Below, one piece after another: positions 16,680 through 26,360 of a DNA stretch of 64,000 nt; position 1 is the first letter of the stretch, and every line of letters begins with the position of its first letter. The stretch is from JAGXKT01 sp964531695. GTDB lineage: Bacteria; Planctomycetota; Phycisphaerae; SM23-33. A model generated the notes under the pieces. The model ran no database searches, had not been told where the DNA came from, and saw nothing but the letters and a program-made list of their open reading frames with translations. The DNA lies in contig CAZHEH010000001.1 in NCBI GenBank assembly GCA_964531695.1, positions 186,001 to 250,000 of the forward strand, given 5' to 3'. Position numbers and translations under genes: made by a program.

Positions 16680-17762
16680 GTGACCGAGCCGCTCAAGACC
16701 CACCTGCACGACAAGCACGTTGCGATGGAAGCCAACATGGCCGAGGAGGCCGGCTGGCTCGTGCCGCTGAGCTATGGCGACCCGCTGGCCGAGGTCTCCC
16801 ACATCCGCGGCCGCGCGGGCGTGGCGGACCTGTCGCACATCGGCCGCATCCGCATCCGCGGCGATGAATCGCTCGACCTGCTGGAGCGGGCCTGCACGCA
16901 CGACGTGGCCCACATGGAGGATGATACCGCGGCCGACACGCTCCTGCTGACCGAGCAGGCGGGCATCCTCGATCTCGCCCGGCTGATCCGCCTGGGGAGC
17001 TTCTGGGTGCTGCTGACCAGCCCGTCTCAGCGCACGGCCGTGCTGGAGCACTTGCAGCGTCTCGCGGAGGGCTTTTCCGCGAAGGTCGACGACCAGACGA
17101 CCAAAACCAGCATGCTCGGCGTGGCCGGGCCGGAGGCGCCGGGCCTTCTCGACGCCGTGCTGCCCTTCCGCGCCAGCGGGCTGGCACCGGGGCAGGTGCT
17201 GTTCGGCACGCTGATGGTCGCCCGCTACATCGCACAGCGGGACGACTTCGCCGGCGAGTGGGGCGTGCAGGTGCAGGTACCGGGCATGCTGGCCGGGCAG
17301 GCATGGCGGTTCATCACGGACAAGGCGGGCGACAACGCCCTTCCGCCGGTCGGCACGGCCGCGCTGGACGTGCTGCGCATCGAGACCGGCCGACTCCGCT
17401 ACGGGCATGAGATCAACCAGACGATCGACCCGTTGACCGCCGGGCTGGAGCCGCTCATCGACTGGGAGCACGAATTCGTCGGGCACGACTCGCTGGCCGC
17501 GATGCGCGATAAGCGCCCTTCCCGCCGGCTCGCGGGCCTCGTGCTGGACGTCGGACCGGCCGGGCCGATCCCCCGCATGGGAGACACTGTCGCCACCCCC
17601 GACGGCCGGGAGATCGGCACCGTCACCAGCGGAACGTTCTCCCCGCGGCTCGCAGCCCCTATCGCCATGGCGTACGTCGCAGCCGACACGGCCGAGGGCG
17701 CTGAGGTTCGGGTCGGCGAGGCGCAGACGCCCGCCCGTGTACGCGGGCTGCCGTTCGCTTAG
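16680..17762 (+). CDS. GcvT/YgfZ-like tetrahydrofolate-binding protein
   Basis: This 360-residue protein has the GcvT fold. It opens with TEPLKTHLHDKH, similar to the aminomethyltransferase start. It also carries the IRGRAGVADLSHIGRIRIRG region and a C-terminal GcvT_C domain with RRLAGLVL and GTVTSGTFSP. The length fits both GcvT (glycine cleavage T protein) and YgfZ-type iron-sulfur assembly factors. The YgfZ signature KGCYxGQE is not present, and the aligned region reads RYGHEINQTIDP, closer to GcvT. No other glycine-cleavage genes are near. The GTG start has GGAGAGG upstream. The stop codon overlaps the first bases of the palindromic element at 17761. Confidence 0.8.
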   Translation: MTEPLKTHLHDKHVAMEANMAEEAGWLVPLSYGDPLAEVSHIRGRAGVADLSHIGRIRIRGDESLDLLERACTHDVAHMEDDTAADTLLLTEQAGILDLARLIRLGSFWVLLTSPSQRTAVLEHLQRLAEGFSAKVDDQTTKTSMLGVAGPEAPGLLDAVLPFRASGLAPGQVLFGTLMVARYIAQRDDFAGEWGVQVQVPGMLAGQAWRFITDKAGDNALPPVGTAALDVLRIETGRLRYGHEINQTIDPLTAGLEPLIDWEHEFVGHDSLAAMRDKRPSRRLAGLVLDVGPAGPIPRMGDTVATPDGREIGTVTSGTFSPRLAAPIAMAYVAADTAEGAEVRVGEAQTPARVRGLPFA

Positions 17763-17919
17763 CAGTCCGTTGAAGACTGGTTTCCGTCGCGAGATCGAGC
17801 GGAACGGGCGAGCACCCAGGAGCGGAAATGCAGGTTCCGCCGGGGTCGAATTTCCGCGTCACAGACGCGCAGGCCGTTCGGACGATCGCAGCAGGAACAG
17901 CGTCTTCAACGAGCTGCTA
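17761..17919. repeat. Palindromic repeat element (copy B)
   Basis: The ends of this 159-base segment are 17-base imperfect inverted repeats. AGCAGTCCGTTGAAGAC at 17761-17777 pairs with GTCTTCAACGAGCTGCT at 17903-17919, with 15 of 17 bases complementary. A smaller hairpin (GCGGAA at 17822 and TTCCGC at 17835) lies inside. The right end matches copy A at 206-241. Its first two bases are the last two of the gcvT-like TAG stop. No protein is encoded, so it looks like a non-autonomous MITE- or REP-like element. Confidence 0.5.
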
Positions 17920-18065
17920 GCCAAGCTGGGGGCAAGTACCCTCCTGCTCCGCGCGGGGTGACTAGGTACGCCTGCAATCCGTGGCCGGGGGACAGGTCCG
18001 GGCAAGCCGGCCGTGCCGGAATGCCATCCCCAGGCGGCTCGCAGCGCTTGACTTGCCCCCGCCCC
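17763..18065. other. Intergenic segment upstream of lysS
   Basis: This 303-base gap is half filled by the palindromic element at 17761-17919. The remainder should carry the lysS promoter. No convincing -35/-10 pair was found, and no Shine-Dalgarno sequence precedes the chosen lysS start. Confidence 0.5.
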
Positions 18066-19805
18066 ATGCCGAAGATCATCCGTTCCACTCCAGCTAAGGC
18101 GGCGTACGTGCTCGAGAAAGTCCAGGAAGACCGGCAGAAGAAGCTCCAAGCGATTCGCGAGCTCGGCATCGACCCATACGGCGGTCGATACGACACGGCC
18201 GAGCCGATCGCCGAGATCGTCGCGCGCTACGAGCGATGGGAAGCCGAGCAAGGCGGCCCGGAAGCGGCCCAGGAGGCCGAGGGCGGCCCGCGCGGCGACG
18301 CGGCCGGGCGGATTGTGCTGATGCGCAAGATGGGCAAGCTGATCTTCGCCCACCTGCGCGACCAGACCGGCCAGATGCAGATCGCCCTCCGCAAGAACGC
18401 ATTCGACGGGACGACCTGGGCGCTGGGCAAGGAACTGCTCGACCTCGGCGACCTCGTCGCGGTCGAAGGGCCCGTCCGGCGGACCAAGACCGGCGAGGTG
18501 ACGATCTGGGCCGAGCGGCTCGTGCTGCTGTGCAAGTCGCTCAACCCCATGCCGGAGAAGTTCCACGGGCTGACGGACACGGAGGCCCGCTACCGGCAGC
18601 GATACCTCGACCTGATGACGAACCCCGAGTCGATGCGCCGCTTCCGGCAGCGGAGCGAGATCATCGCCCACTTCCGGCGCGTGCTGGCCGACCGCGGCTT
18701 CGACGAGGTCGAGACGCCCGCGCTCCAACCGATCTACGGCGGCGGGGCCGCGCTGCCCTTCACCACGCACTACAACGCGCTGGACGCGGATTTCTACCTG
18801 CGGATCAGCCCCGAGCTGTACCTCAAGCGGCTGCTCGTCGGCGGAATGGAGAAAGTGTACGAGTTCGCCCGCGTCTTCCGCAACGAAGGCATCGACTCGA
18901 CCCACTCGCCCGAGTACACGCTCTTCGAGTTGTACCAGGCCGGCGCCGACTACCACGTGATGATGGACATCACGGAGGAGTTGATCGCCGGTGCGGCCCG
19001 CACGGTCCTGGCCAACCTGAGAACTCAGCAAGAAGCAGATGTTATCGACAATACCTCGCAAGCGTTCGAGTTGCTCGCCCTGGAGAAGAGTAGCTCCCCG
19101 GCAGTCTGGGATGCGATTCGCCCTGCCATTGAGCAACTAGAGGAACGCTGGAGGAACCAAGGCAGGCGCCTTGCGACCCGGGCCCAAGCCATCACGCAAT
19201 CGCAGGCGGGCAAGGTAACAGTTCTTCCCTACGGCGAGGCGAAGCTCGACTACACCCCCCCCTGGCCGCGAGAGAAGTACGCGGACCTGCTCGCCAAGCA
19301 CGCGGGCGTGGACATGCGGGACGCCGCGGCCGTGCGGGCCAAGGCGCGCGAGCTGGGCATCGAGGAATCGAACAAGGACGACGCCGTCGTCGTCAACGAG
19401 GTGTTCGAGGAGACGGTCGAGCCGGCACTCGCGGAGTCGGACCGGCCGGTGTTCGTGATGGACTACCCCGCCGCCCTGTGCCCGCTGACGCGCCGCAAGG
19501 CGGACGACCCGGAGATCGCCGAGCGGTTCGAGCTCTACATCGCGGGCATGGAGATCGCCAACGCCTACACGGAGCTGAACGACCCGGCCGTGCAGGAGGC
19601 GAACCTGCGGGGCCAGCTCCGCGGCGAGGCCGAGGGCGAGACGATGCGGGTAATGGACAAGGACTTCATCACGGCCCTGCGGCACGGCATGCCACCGGCC
19701 GGCGGGCTGGGCATCGGCATCGACCGCGTGGTCATGCTACTCACGAATACACCGAGCATCCGGGATGCCGTATTGTTCCCGACCCTGCGGCCGGGAGACC
19801 GGTAA
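18066..19805 (+). CDS. lysS: Lysyl-tRNA synthetase, class II, with insertion
   Basis: This 579-residue enzyme charges tRNA-Lys. The OB-fold anticodon domain (about residues 60-175) is followed by the class II core, with motif 2 in FRNEGIDSTHSPEYT and motif 3 in GIGIDRVVMLLTN. Compared with usual LysS, about 65 extra residues (roughly 317-382) sit in the core just before the LDYTPPWPR strand. The DNA for this piece (about 19016-19210) is visibly less GC-rich than its surroundings. The start at 18066 was chosen by homology, since the upstream in-frame sequence is not LysS-like. The gene lies between two palindromic elements. Confidence 0.93.
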   Translation: MPKIIRSTPAKAAYVLEKVQEDRQKKLQAIRELGIDPYGGRYDTAEPIAEIVARYERWEAEQGGPEAAQEAEGGPRGDAAGRIVLMRKMGKLIFAHLRDQTGQMQIALRKNAFDGTTWALGKELLDLGDLVAVEGPVRRTKTGEVTIWAERLVLLCKSLNPMPEKFHGLTDTEARYRQRYLDLMTNPESMRRFRQRSEIIAHFRRVLADRGFDEVETPALQPIYGGGAALPFTTHYNALDADFYLRISPELYLKRLLVGGMEKVYEFARVFRNEGIDSTHSPEYTLFELYQAGADYHVMMDITEELIAGAARTVLANLRTQQEADVIDNTSQAFELLALEKSSSPAVWDAIRPAIEQLEERWRNQGRRLATRAQAITQSQAGKVTVLPYGEAKLDYTPPWPREKYADLLAKHAGVDMRDAAAVRAKARELGIEESNKDDAVVVNEVFEETVEPALAESDRPVFVMDYPAALCPLTRRKADDPEIAERFELYIAGMEIANAYTELNDPAVQEANLRGQLRGEAEGETMRVMDKDFITALRHGMPPAGGLGIGIDRVVMLLTNTPSIRDAVLFPTLRPGDR

Positions 19806-19807
19806 CC

Positions 19808-19936
19808 CGTTGATTCGTTGACTCGTTGACTCGGGACTCCGGCGGCTCGCCGGGCGAGTGGATTCCACAAGCCGTTCGGAGCAGCAAACGCACTGGACTT
19901 GCGCGCCATCGAGAAGCCCGAACACGATTCAACGAG
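19808..19936. repeat. Palindromic repeat element (copy C) with 8-bp tandem repeats
   Basis: Three tandem 8-base units (CGTTGATT, CGTTGACT, CGTTGACT) cover 19808-19831. CTCGTTGACTCG at 19822-19833 is complementary to CGATTCAACGAG at 19925-19936 at 11 of 12 positions, so the segment can form a long hairpin. Two blocks, GCCGTTCGGA and TTCAACGAG, are also present in copy B in the same order with different spacing. It lies between lysS and lolC. Confidence 0.45.
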
Positions 19937-19952
19937 TTAGCGAAGAGAACGA

Positions 19953-22053
19953 ATGTACAAACTCTTCCTTTGTTTTCGATACCTGAAGAGCCGCGTAATC
20001 GCGTACTTCGCGGTCCTCGGCGTGGCGCTGTGCGTGGCGATGGTGCTCATCGTCATCAGCGTCTTGAACGGCTTTCTCGACAAGATCGAGAACGCCACGC
20101 GCGGACTCTTCGGCGACGTGGTCATTTCCGCGACCAGTCGCGGCGGGCTGGCCCGCTACGAGGAGCTGATCGTCCGCATCAAGGAGGAGGTGCCCGGCGC
20201 CAAGGCCACGCCGTTCGTGCTCACCTACGGGCTGATCCGCGTGCCCGAGCAGGACTACCGCAAGGACGTGCAGCTTGCGGGCATTCGCCTGCCGGGCCCC
20301 GGCGGGCCGGACGGCGGCCCGATGGACTACTATACGGACGTGTCGGACTTCGAGCGCGGCCTGTTCGTCCAGGAGGGCCACGCCTATCCGAGCTTCTTCC
20401 CGTCCAACGAGCTGGTTCTCCAGCACCTTGAGCGGGACATGGACTACATCCGCGCGCTCAGCGCCGAGTACGCCGAAACCCCCAGCGTGCAGGACGCGAC
20501 CGAGACGGCCGAGCACTTTCACATCGACGCCGCCAGGACCATTCAGCAGCGCGGCTTCGTGCAACGGCAGATCGCCCAGGTCGAGGCGCTCCAGCAGGAG
20601 GCCGATACCAGCGACGGAGCGCCCGAGGGCGTGGAGCGGCTCCAAAATGCCGTCCGCGACCGGCTCGATGAGATCAGGCCCCGGTTCCCCGATCTCGACC
20701 GCACCCTCGGACAGCGGTATTACCGGATCCCCTGGGGAGAGGACCGCGACGACCCCACGGCCGAAAAGGACATCGAGAAGCTCCGCCGCTTCATCGCCGA
20801 CATGCTGCAATCGCTGCGGACCAAGCTGTGGCGACGCGGCACGGACGCGGAGCTTCGCCGGCAGGAGGCCATCCGTGACCTGATCGGCCGGTTCGAGGAA
20901 TTGGCCCGCTCGGCCCGGCCGCCTGAGGCGGACATCCAGGCCTTGCGGCAGGCCACGGCCGAGCGCATGGCGGAGTTGCGGGACCGCCTGCCGGCTCACG
21001 CCGAGCTGCACGACCGATACGCGAGCATCGAGTGGACGGACGAGCCGGCGGCGGACCGGGCCACGCTGCTGAGCTTCCTGCGGGATGCGACGGAGGAACT
21101 CCGCCGCGCCAAGTCGCTGCCGGACATGGTGATCCTGGGCATGGGCATTCCGGGCATGAGCACGCGGACGCCGGAGGGCGAGACAATCCGGAAGATCGTG
21201 CCGGGAAACACGGTCGGCATCATGCTCGTGCCGCTGGGGCGGAAGTACGTCTCGGGCACGAGCATTACGCCGGTGTCGTCGCTGTTCAGCGTGGCGGACG
21301 ACTGCCGCACGGACGTTTCGTCGATCGATCAGTCCTTCGTGTACCTTCCGTTCGAGACGCTCCAGGAACTCAACCAGATGGGCGAGGAGCGAGCGCCCGA
21401 CGGGAGCGTGGTCCGTCCCGCGCGTTGCAGCCAGATCTTCGTCAAGCTGCCCCCCGCCCATGCCGAGGGCAAGGACCTCCTGGCGGCGACCGCCCGAATC
21501 CGCCGCCTGCTGCACGAGTTCGAGAAGGAGCACCCCGACTTCGTCGAGACGGGCGGCGGCGCGGTGGCCGAGACGTGGCGCCAGCGGCATGCGCAGGTCA
21601 TCGGGCCGATCCAGAAGCAGCGCACGCTGGCCGTGATCATGTTCAGCATCATCTCGATGGTCTCGGTCGTACTCGTGTTCGTGATCTTCTACATGATCGT
21701 CGTGCAGAAAACCCGCGACATCGGCGTAGTCAAGGCCATAGGCGGCTCCAACGCGGGCGTGGCTTGCATCTTCCTGTCTTACGGGGCCGCCATCGGGCTG
21801 ATCGGCTCCGTGCTCGGCACCGTCGGCGGATATCTGTTCGTGCGCAACATCAACCCCATCCAGGACGCCATCGCGCGATGGTACGGCTTCCAGGTGTGGG
21901 ACCCGGAGGTATTCCTGTTCGAGAAGATCCCGAATCAGGTGGACCCGCGCACGGCCGCCGCCATCATCGTGGCCGCGATCGCCGCGGGGATCCTCGGTGC
22001 GGTGATTCCGGCGTTCCGCGCGGCGCGGATGCAGCCGGTGGAGGCGTTGCGCT

Positions 22054-22061
<8 letters not shown>
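19953..22061 (+). CDS. lolC: LolC/LolE-type lipoprotein-releasing permease with large insert
   Basis: This 702-residue inner-membrane permease has the LolC/FtsX pattern. One membrane segment is near residues 15-40, then a large periplasmic domain, then three segments near 558-582, 603-630 and 667-688, ending in PVEALRYE. LolCDE extracts lipoproteins for transfer to the outer membrane. Typical LolC proteins have about 400 residues, and here the periplasmic part is about 500 residues long. It includes a helical, Glu/Arg-rich stretch around 160-380 that may be coiled coil. The gene overlaps lolD by 8 bases, so the two are translationally coupled. A general MacB-like exporter role is possible. 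Confidence 0.85.
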
Positions 22062-22761
<700 letters not shown>

Positions 22762-22845
22762 AGGCGCTTCGGCCCTTTCCGCTCGGCCCGCCGCGGGCGA
22801 TAATGGTCGGCGAACTTACGCCGCGAACCCGCAGCGACACGAGAC

Positions 22846-23934
22846 ATGGCCCAACCCAGCCAACCCAAGCAGATGACGCTTGCCGAACTCGCCGGGACCG
22901 TCGGCGGGACGCTAGAAGGCGACGACGAGCGCGTCGTCCGCGGCCCGGCCGCACTGGACGCCGCCGGCCCGGAGGAGTTCAGCTTCCTGGCCAACGAGCG
23001 ATACGTCAAGCAGGTGGCCGAGACGCGAGCCGCCGCGGTCATCGTCGCGGCCGACTTCGATGCCCCCGCGGCCGAGGGCGTCGCCCTGATCCGCTGCGAG
23101 GATCCGTACTTCGCCTACCGCCAGGCGATGGTCGCCTTCTGCGGCTTCCGCGAGCCGCCGTTCGAGGGCGTCGACGCCCGTGCGTGCATTCACGGCGCCG
23201 CCGAACTGGCCGAGGACATCACCGTCGGGCCGTTCGCCACGGTCGAGCGCGGCGCGCGGATCGGCCCGCGAACCGTCCTGTATCCGGGAGCGTACGTCGG
23301 GCCGGACTGCCGCGTCGGCGCCGATTGCACGCTCTACCCGAACGTTGTGCTCTACGACCACACGGTCCTCGGCGACCGCGTGACGGTACACGCCGGCTCA
23401 TCTGTCGGGCAGGACGGCTTCGGCTACGCCACGCACGCCGGCGGCGACGGCGTCGTTCGGCACGAGAAGATTCCGCAGGCCGGCTGGGTCGAACTGGAGG
23501 ACGACGTCGAGATCGGCGCGAACTGCGCGATCGACCGGGCCACGATGGGGCCGACGGTCGTCGGCGCCGGCACGAAGTTCTCGAACCTGGTGGCCATCGG
23601 CCACGGCACCAAGCTCGGCCGGCACTGTCTGCTGGTGGCCCAGGCCGGCCTGGCTGGGTCGGTCACGGTGGGCGACTACTGCGCCTTCGCGGGCCAGTGC
23701 GGGGTTGTGGGGCACATCCGCATCGGCTCCGGGGCCCGGATCGGCGCCCAGGCGGGCGTGACAAACGACGTCCCGCCCGGCCAGGAGATGCTCTCCAGCC
23801 CCGCCATTCCGCTGGCCGACGCCCGCCGTTCCATGGTCGCCTTCGCCAAGCTGCCCGAGCTGCGACGGGCCGTCAAGGCGCTCACCGACGAGGTCGAGCG
23901 GCTCAAGCGCCTCCTGTACGAGAAGGACCGGTAG
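22846..23934 (+). CDS. lpxD: UDP-3-O-acylglucosamine N-acyltransferase
   Basis: This 362-residue enzyme performs the third step of lipid A synthesis, adding a hydroxyacyl chain from acyl carrier protein to UDP-3-O-acyl-glucosamine. An N-terminal uridine-binding domain (LAELAGTVGGTLEGDD and following) leads to a left-handed beta-helix of hexapeptide repeats. The catalytic His253 lies in AIGHGTKLG. A C-terminal helix for the trimer ends the protein. A possible promoter (TTTCCG, 17 bases, GATAAT at 22776-22804) precedes it, although cotranscription with lolD is also likely. Confidence 0.95.
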   Translation: MAQPSQPKQMTLAELAGTVGGTLEGDDERVVRGPAALDAAGPEEFSFLANERYVKQVAETRAAAVIVAADFDAPAAEGVALIRCEDPYFAYRQAMVAFCGFREPPFEGVDARACIHGAAELAEDITVGPFATVERGARIGPRTVLYPGAYVGPDCRVGADCTLYPNVVLYDHTVLGDRVTVHAGSSVGQDGFGYATHAGGDGVVRHEKIPQAGWVELEDDVEIGANCAIDRATMGPTVVGAGTKFSNLVAIGHGTKLGRHCLLVAQAGLAGSVTVGDYCAFAGQCGVVGHIRIGSGARIGAQAGVTNDVPPGQEMLSSPAIPLADARRSMVAFAKLPELRRAVKALTDEVERLKRLLYEKDR

Positions 23935-23942
23935 GACTGACA

Positions 23943-24803
23943 ATGGCCCCGAAAGCGCCTCAACCCGTGGGGCTGATCGCCGGCTCCGGCCGGCTGCCCT
24001 TCCTGGTGGCCCGTGGCGTGCTGAACGAGCGCCGTCCGTTGGTTGTCGTCGGCCTGCGCGGGCTCGCCTCGGTGCGGCTGCAGGACCTGGCGACGGAGTT
24101 CATCCCCGGCAACATCACGCGGATCGGGGCGTGGTTGCGGGCGCTGAACCGCCGCAACGTCCACGAAGCCGTGATGATCGGCGGCGTCCGCAAGAAGGAA
24201 ATCTACTCGCCCCTGCGGCTGCTGCGGTATATTCCGGACTTCCGGACCGCCTGGCTGTGGTACTTCCGCGTCCGAAAGGACAAGCGGGACAACGCGATTC
24301 TGCTGGCCGTGGCGGATGAGTTGCGACGGGAAGGGATCGAGCTGGTGTCGAGCGTCAAGTACTGCGAGGAGCACCTGGCCGACGAAGGGCTGATGACCGC
24401 CACACCCGTCCCGCGCGGGGCGGAGGGCGACGTGGACTTCGGCTGGCGAATCGCCCGAGCCAGCGCGGCCCTGGACATCGGTCAATCCATCGCGGTCAAG
24501 GAGCGGGACATCGTCGCGGTCGAGGCGATGGAAGGCACGGACGCGATGATCCGCCGGGCCGGGCGGGTCTGTCGTGTGGGCGGCTGGACGCTGGTGAAGG
24601 TCGCCCGCCCCAAGCAGGACATGCGCTTCGACGTGCCCACCGTCGGGCCCGGTACGATTCGAAATCTCAAGGACGCTAAGTGTGCCTGCCTCGTGGTCGA
24701 GGCCGGGCGGACGCTGATCGTGGACAAGCCCGCCACGCTGGCGCTGGCGGACCGCGTCGGCATTGCGGTGGTCGGCAAGCGGGCCTCGGGCGACGAGGCG
24801 TGA
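23943..24803 (+). CDS. lpxI: UDP-2,3-diacylglucosamine pyrophosphatase LpxI
   Basis: This 286-residue protein is of the LpxI (DUF1009) family, which cleaves UDP-2,3-diacylglucosamine to lipid X in bacteria lacking LpxH. It opens with PVGLIAGSGRLPFLVARG. It also contains the conserved EGTDAMIRRAG and the end-domain motif RPKQDMRFDVPTVGP. The start follows the lpxD stop by 8 bases, so the genes are probably cotranscribed. Together with lpxD it shows that this organism makes lipid A. Confidence 0.95.
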   Translation: MAPKAPQPVGLIAGSGRLPFLVARGVLNERRPLVVVGLRGLASVRLQDLATEFIPGNITRIGAWLRALNRRNVHEAVMIGGVRKKEIYSPLRLLRYIPDFRTAWLWYFRVRKDKRDNAILLAVADELRREGIELVSSVKYCEEHLADEGLMTATPVPRGAEGDVDFGWRIARASAALDIGQSIAVKERDIVAVEAMEGTDAMIRRAGRVCRVGGWTLVKVARPKQDMRFDVPTVGPGTIRNLKDAKCACLVVEAGRTLIVDKPATLALADRVGIAVVGKRASGDEA

Positions 24804-24807
24804 CGGC

Positions 24808-24990
24808 TCAGGCCCGGGCCCCGCGCTGGTGTAGCCCGGCCGCAAGGACGATGTGACGCAGCCGATCCACGCTCATGGACTCCAGGTACTCCCGGCTGAA
24901 ATCCACCGGGAAGTTGCAGTCCATACTGAGCAACATGCGGGTGAGTTCGCCCCGCTCCATGCGGGCGATGCGTGCGGCGAGGTCTTCCAT
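24808..24990 (-). CDS. Small conserved-looking protein, 60 residues
   Basis: The product is a short, mostly helical acidic/basic protein that begins MEDLAARIARMERGELTRM. It contains the phrase CNFPVDFSREYLESMSVDRL. Similar small proteins occur in planctomycetes, as I recall, with no assigned function. It converges on lpxI with four bases between stops. The ribosome-binding site is weak, and the frame continues upstream, where the sequence is arginine-rich. Confidence 0.55.
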   Translation of the reverse strand: MEDLAARIARMERGELTRMLLSMDCNFPVDFSREYLESMSVDRLRHIVLAAGLHQRGARA

Positions 24991-25283
24991 CGGGCAAGTC
25001 CCGTCCCGTTGCGGGCCGGCCCGGTGGGCTGGCGTGCCCGGCAACGCTTTTAGTATCGGCTCGGGTCGGCGCGCTCTTCGGCCGAAAACCCCCCGTGGAC
25101 GTTTTGAATCCCTCCCCGGCGGCCCGCGGCCATGCAATTACCGGACCCGCCGGTTGTTGATAACCTGTGGATAGACGTTGCAGCAGAGACATAAGCATAT
25201 GGCAAACGTCGCTTTATTTCTTCGCGCAGAACGCCCGTGTGTGTGCAAGCCCCGCGGGCGGGTGTGAAGCGGCTTTTTGCACA
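24991..25283. other. Intergenic segment upstream of queA
   Basis: This is 293 bases without a gene, between the divergent 60-residue gene and queA. It is locally AT-rich near 25150-25230, as expected for a promoter region, but no clear -35/-10 pair was found. It contains TGTGGATAG at 25166-25174, one base from a DnaA box. Confidence 0.5.
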
Positions 25284-26348
25284 ATGACGCTGACGACGGA
25301 CGATTTCGACTACCCGCTTGACCCGTCACTCATCGCCCAGCGGCCCCTGGAGCGGCGGGACGCCTCCCGCCTGATGCGTCTGGACCGCCCTACCGGCCGG
25401 GTCGAGCACCACATGTTCGCTTCGCTGCCGCGTATCTTACGCCCCGGCGACCTGCTCGTGCTGAACGACACCCGCGTCGTGCCGGCCAAGTTCGCCCTCC
25501 GCCGGGCCACGGGCGGACGCATCGAGGGGCTCTTCCTGCGGGAGGCCGGACTTGGGCAATGGGAGGTCCTCCTGCGTGGGGCGAGCCGCTGTCAGCCGGG
25601 CGAGGAACTCACCTTCGAGCCGGACGCCGGAGCCGTGCTGCGACCCGTGGAGAACCTCTGCGAGGGCCGCTACCGCGTGGCGGTTTCGCCCGAGCAGCCG
25701 GCCGAGCCGCTGCTGGGTCGCGTGGGGGCGACACCCCTGCCGCCTTACATCCGGCGCAACGGGCCGGAGCGCGAGCCAGCCGACCGAAAGCAGTACCAGA
25801 CGGTCTACGCCGAGCGGCCTGGCGCGGTGGCAGCGCCGACGGCCGGGCTGCACTTCACGCCACGGTTGCTGGCCAAGCTGGAGCAAGTGGGCGTGAGCAC
25901 GGCCGCGGTCACGCTGCACGTGGGCCTGGGCACGTTTGCCCCCGTCAAGACAAGCCGGCTCGACGAGCATGACATGCACTCGGAATGGTACGACCTCCCC
26001 GTCGGCGCGGCCCGGCGGATCGCGGCGGCCCGCAGCGCGGGCGGGCGAGTGGTGGCGGTCGGCACGACCTCGGTGCGTGTGCTGGAGACGGTGGTCGCCC
26101 GCCGCGGCGAGCTGAAGTCCGACAGCGGCTGGACAAACCTGTTCCTACGCCCGCCGGCGGATTTCGGGGCGGTCGACGCACTGATCACCAACTTCCACCT
26201 GCCGCGCAGCACATTGCTGATGCTGGTGGCCGCGTTTTGCGAGCCGGGAAGCACGGGCGGCGTGGATACGATCCGTCGCGCCTACGCCGAGGCGCAGCAA
26301 GAGAGATACCGCTTCTACTCGTATGGCGACGCGATGCTGATCGAGTGA
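25284..26348 (+). CDS. queA: S-adenosylmethionine:tRNA ribosyltransferase-isomerase
   Basis: This 354-residue enzyme makes epoxyqueuosine in tRNA by transferring and isomerising the ribose part of S-adenosylmethionine onto preQ1. The family motifs DYPLDPSLIAQRPLERRDASR, LLVLNDTRVVPA, AAPTAGLHFTP, HVGLGTFAPVK and MHSEWYDLP-type sequences are all present in order. The ATG at 25284 fits the family start, and a longer frame upstream is not QueA-like. No other queuosine gene is adjacent. Confidence 0.96.
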   Translation: MTLTTDDFDYPLDPSLIAQRPLERRDASRLMRLDRPTGRVEHHMFASLPRILRPGDLLVLNDTRVVPAKFALRRATGGRIEGLFLREAGLGQWEVLLRGASRCQPGEELTFEPDAGAVLRPVENLCEGRYRVAVSPEQPAEPLLGRVGATPLPPYIRRNGPEREPADRKQYQTVYAERPGAVAAPTAGLHFTPRLLAKLEQVGVSTAAVTLHVGLGTFAPVKTSRLDEHDMHSEWYDLPVGAARRIAAARSAGGRVVAVGTTSVRVLETVVARRGELKSDSGWTNLFLRPPADFGAVDALITNFHLPRSTLLMLVAAFCEPGSTGGVDTIRRAYAEAQQERYRFYSYGDAMLIE

Positions 26349-26360
26349 GGGGCCGAAGCG

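Noticed and set aside
17958..18065. Upstream extension of lysS to an ATG at 17958
   Set aside because: The extra 36 residues are not LysS-like and lie just beyond a repeat element; the ATG at 18066 fits the family.
25166..25174. DnaA-box-like TGTGGATAG upstream of queA, considered as part of an origin
   Set aside because: Only one copy with one mismatch, no dnaA, dnaN or AT-rich unwinding region near it.
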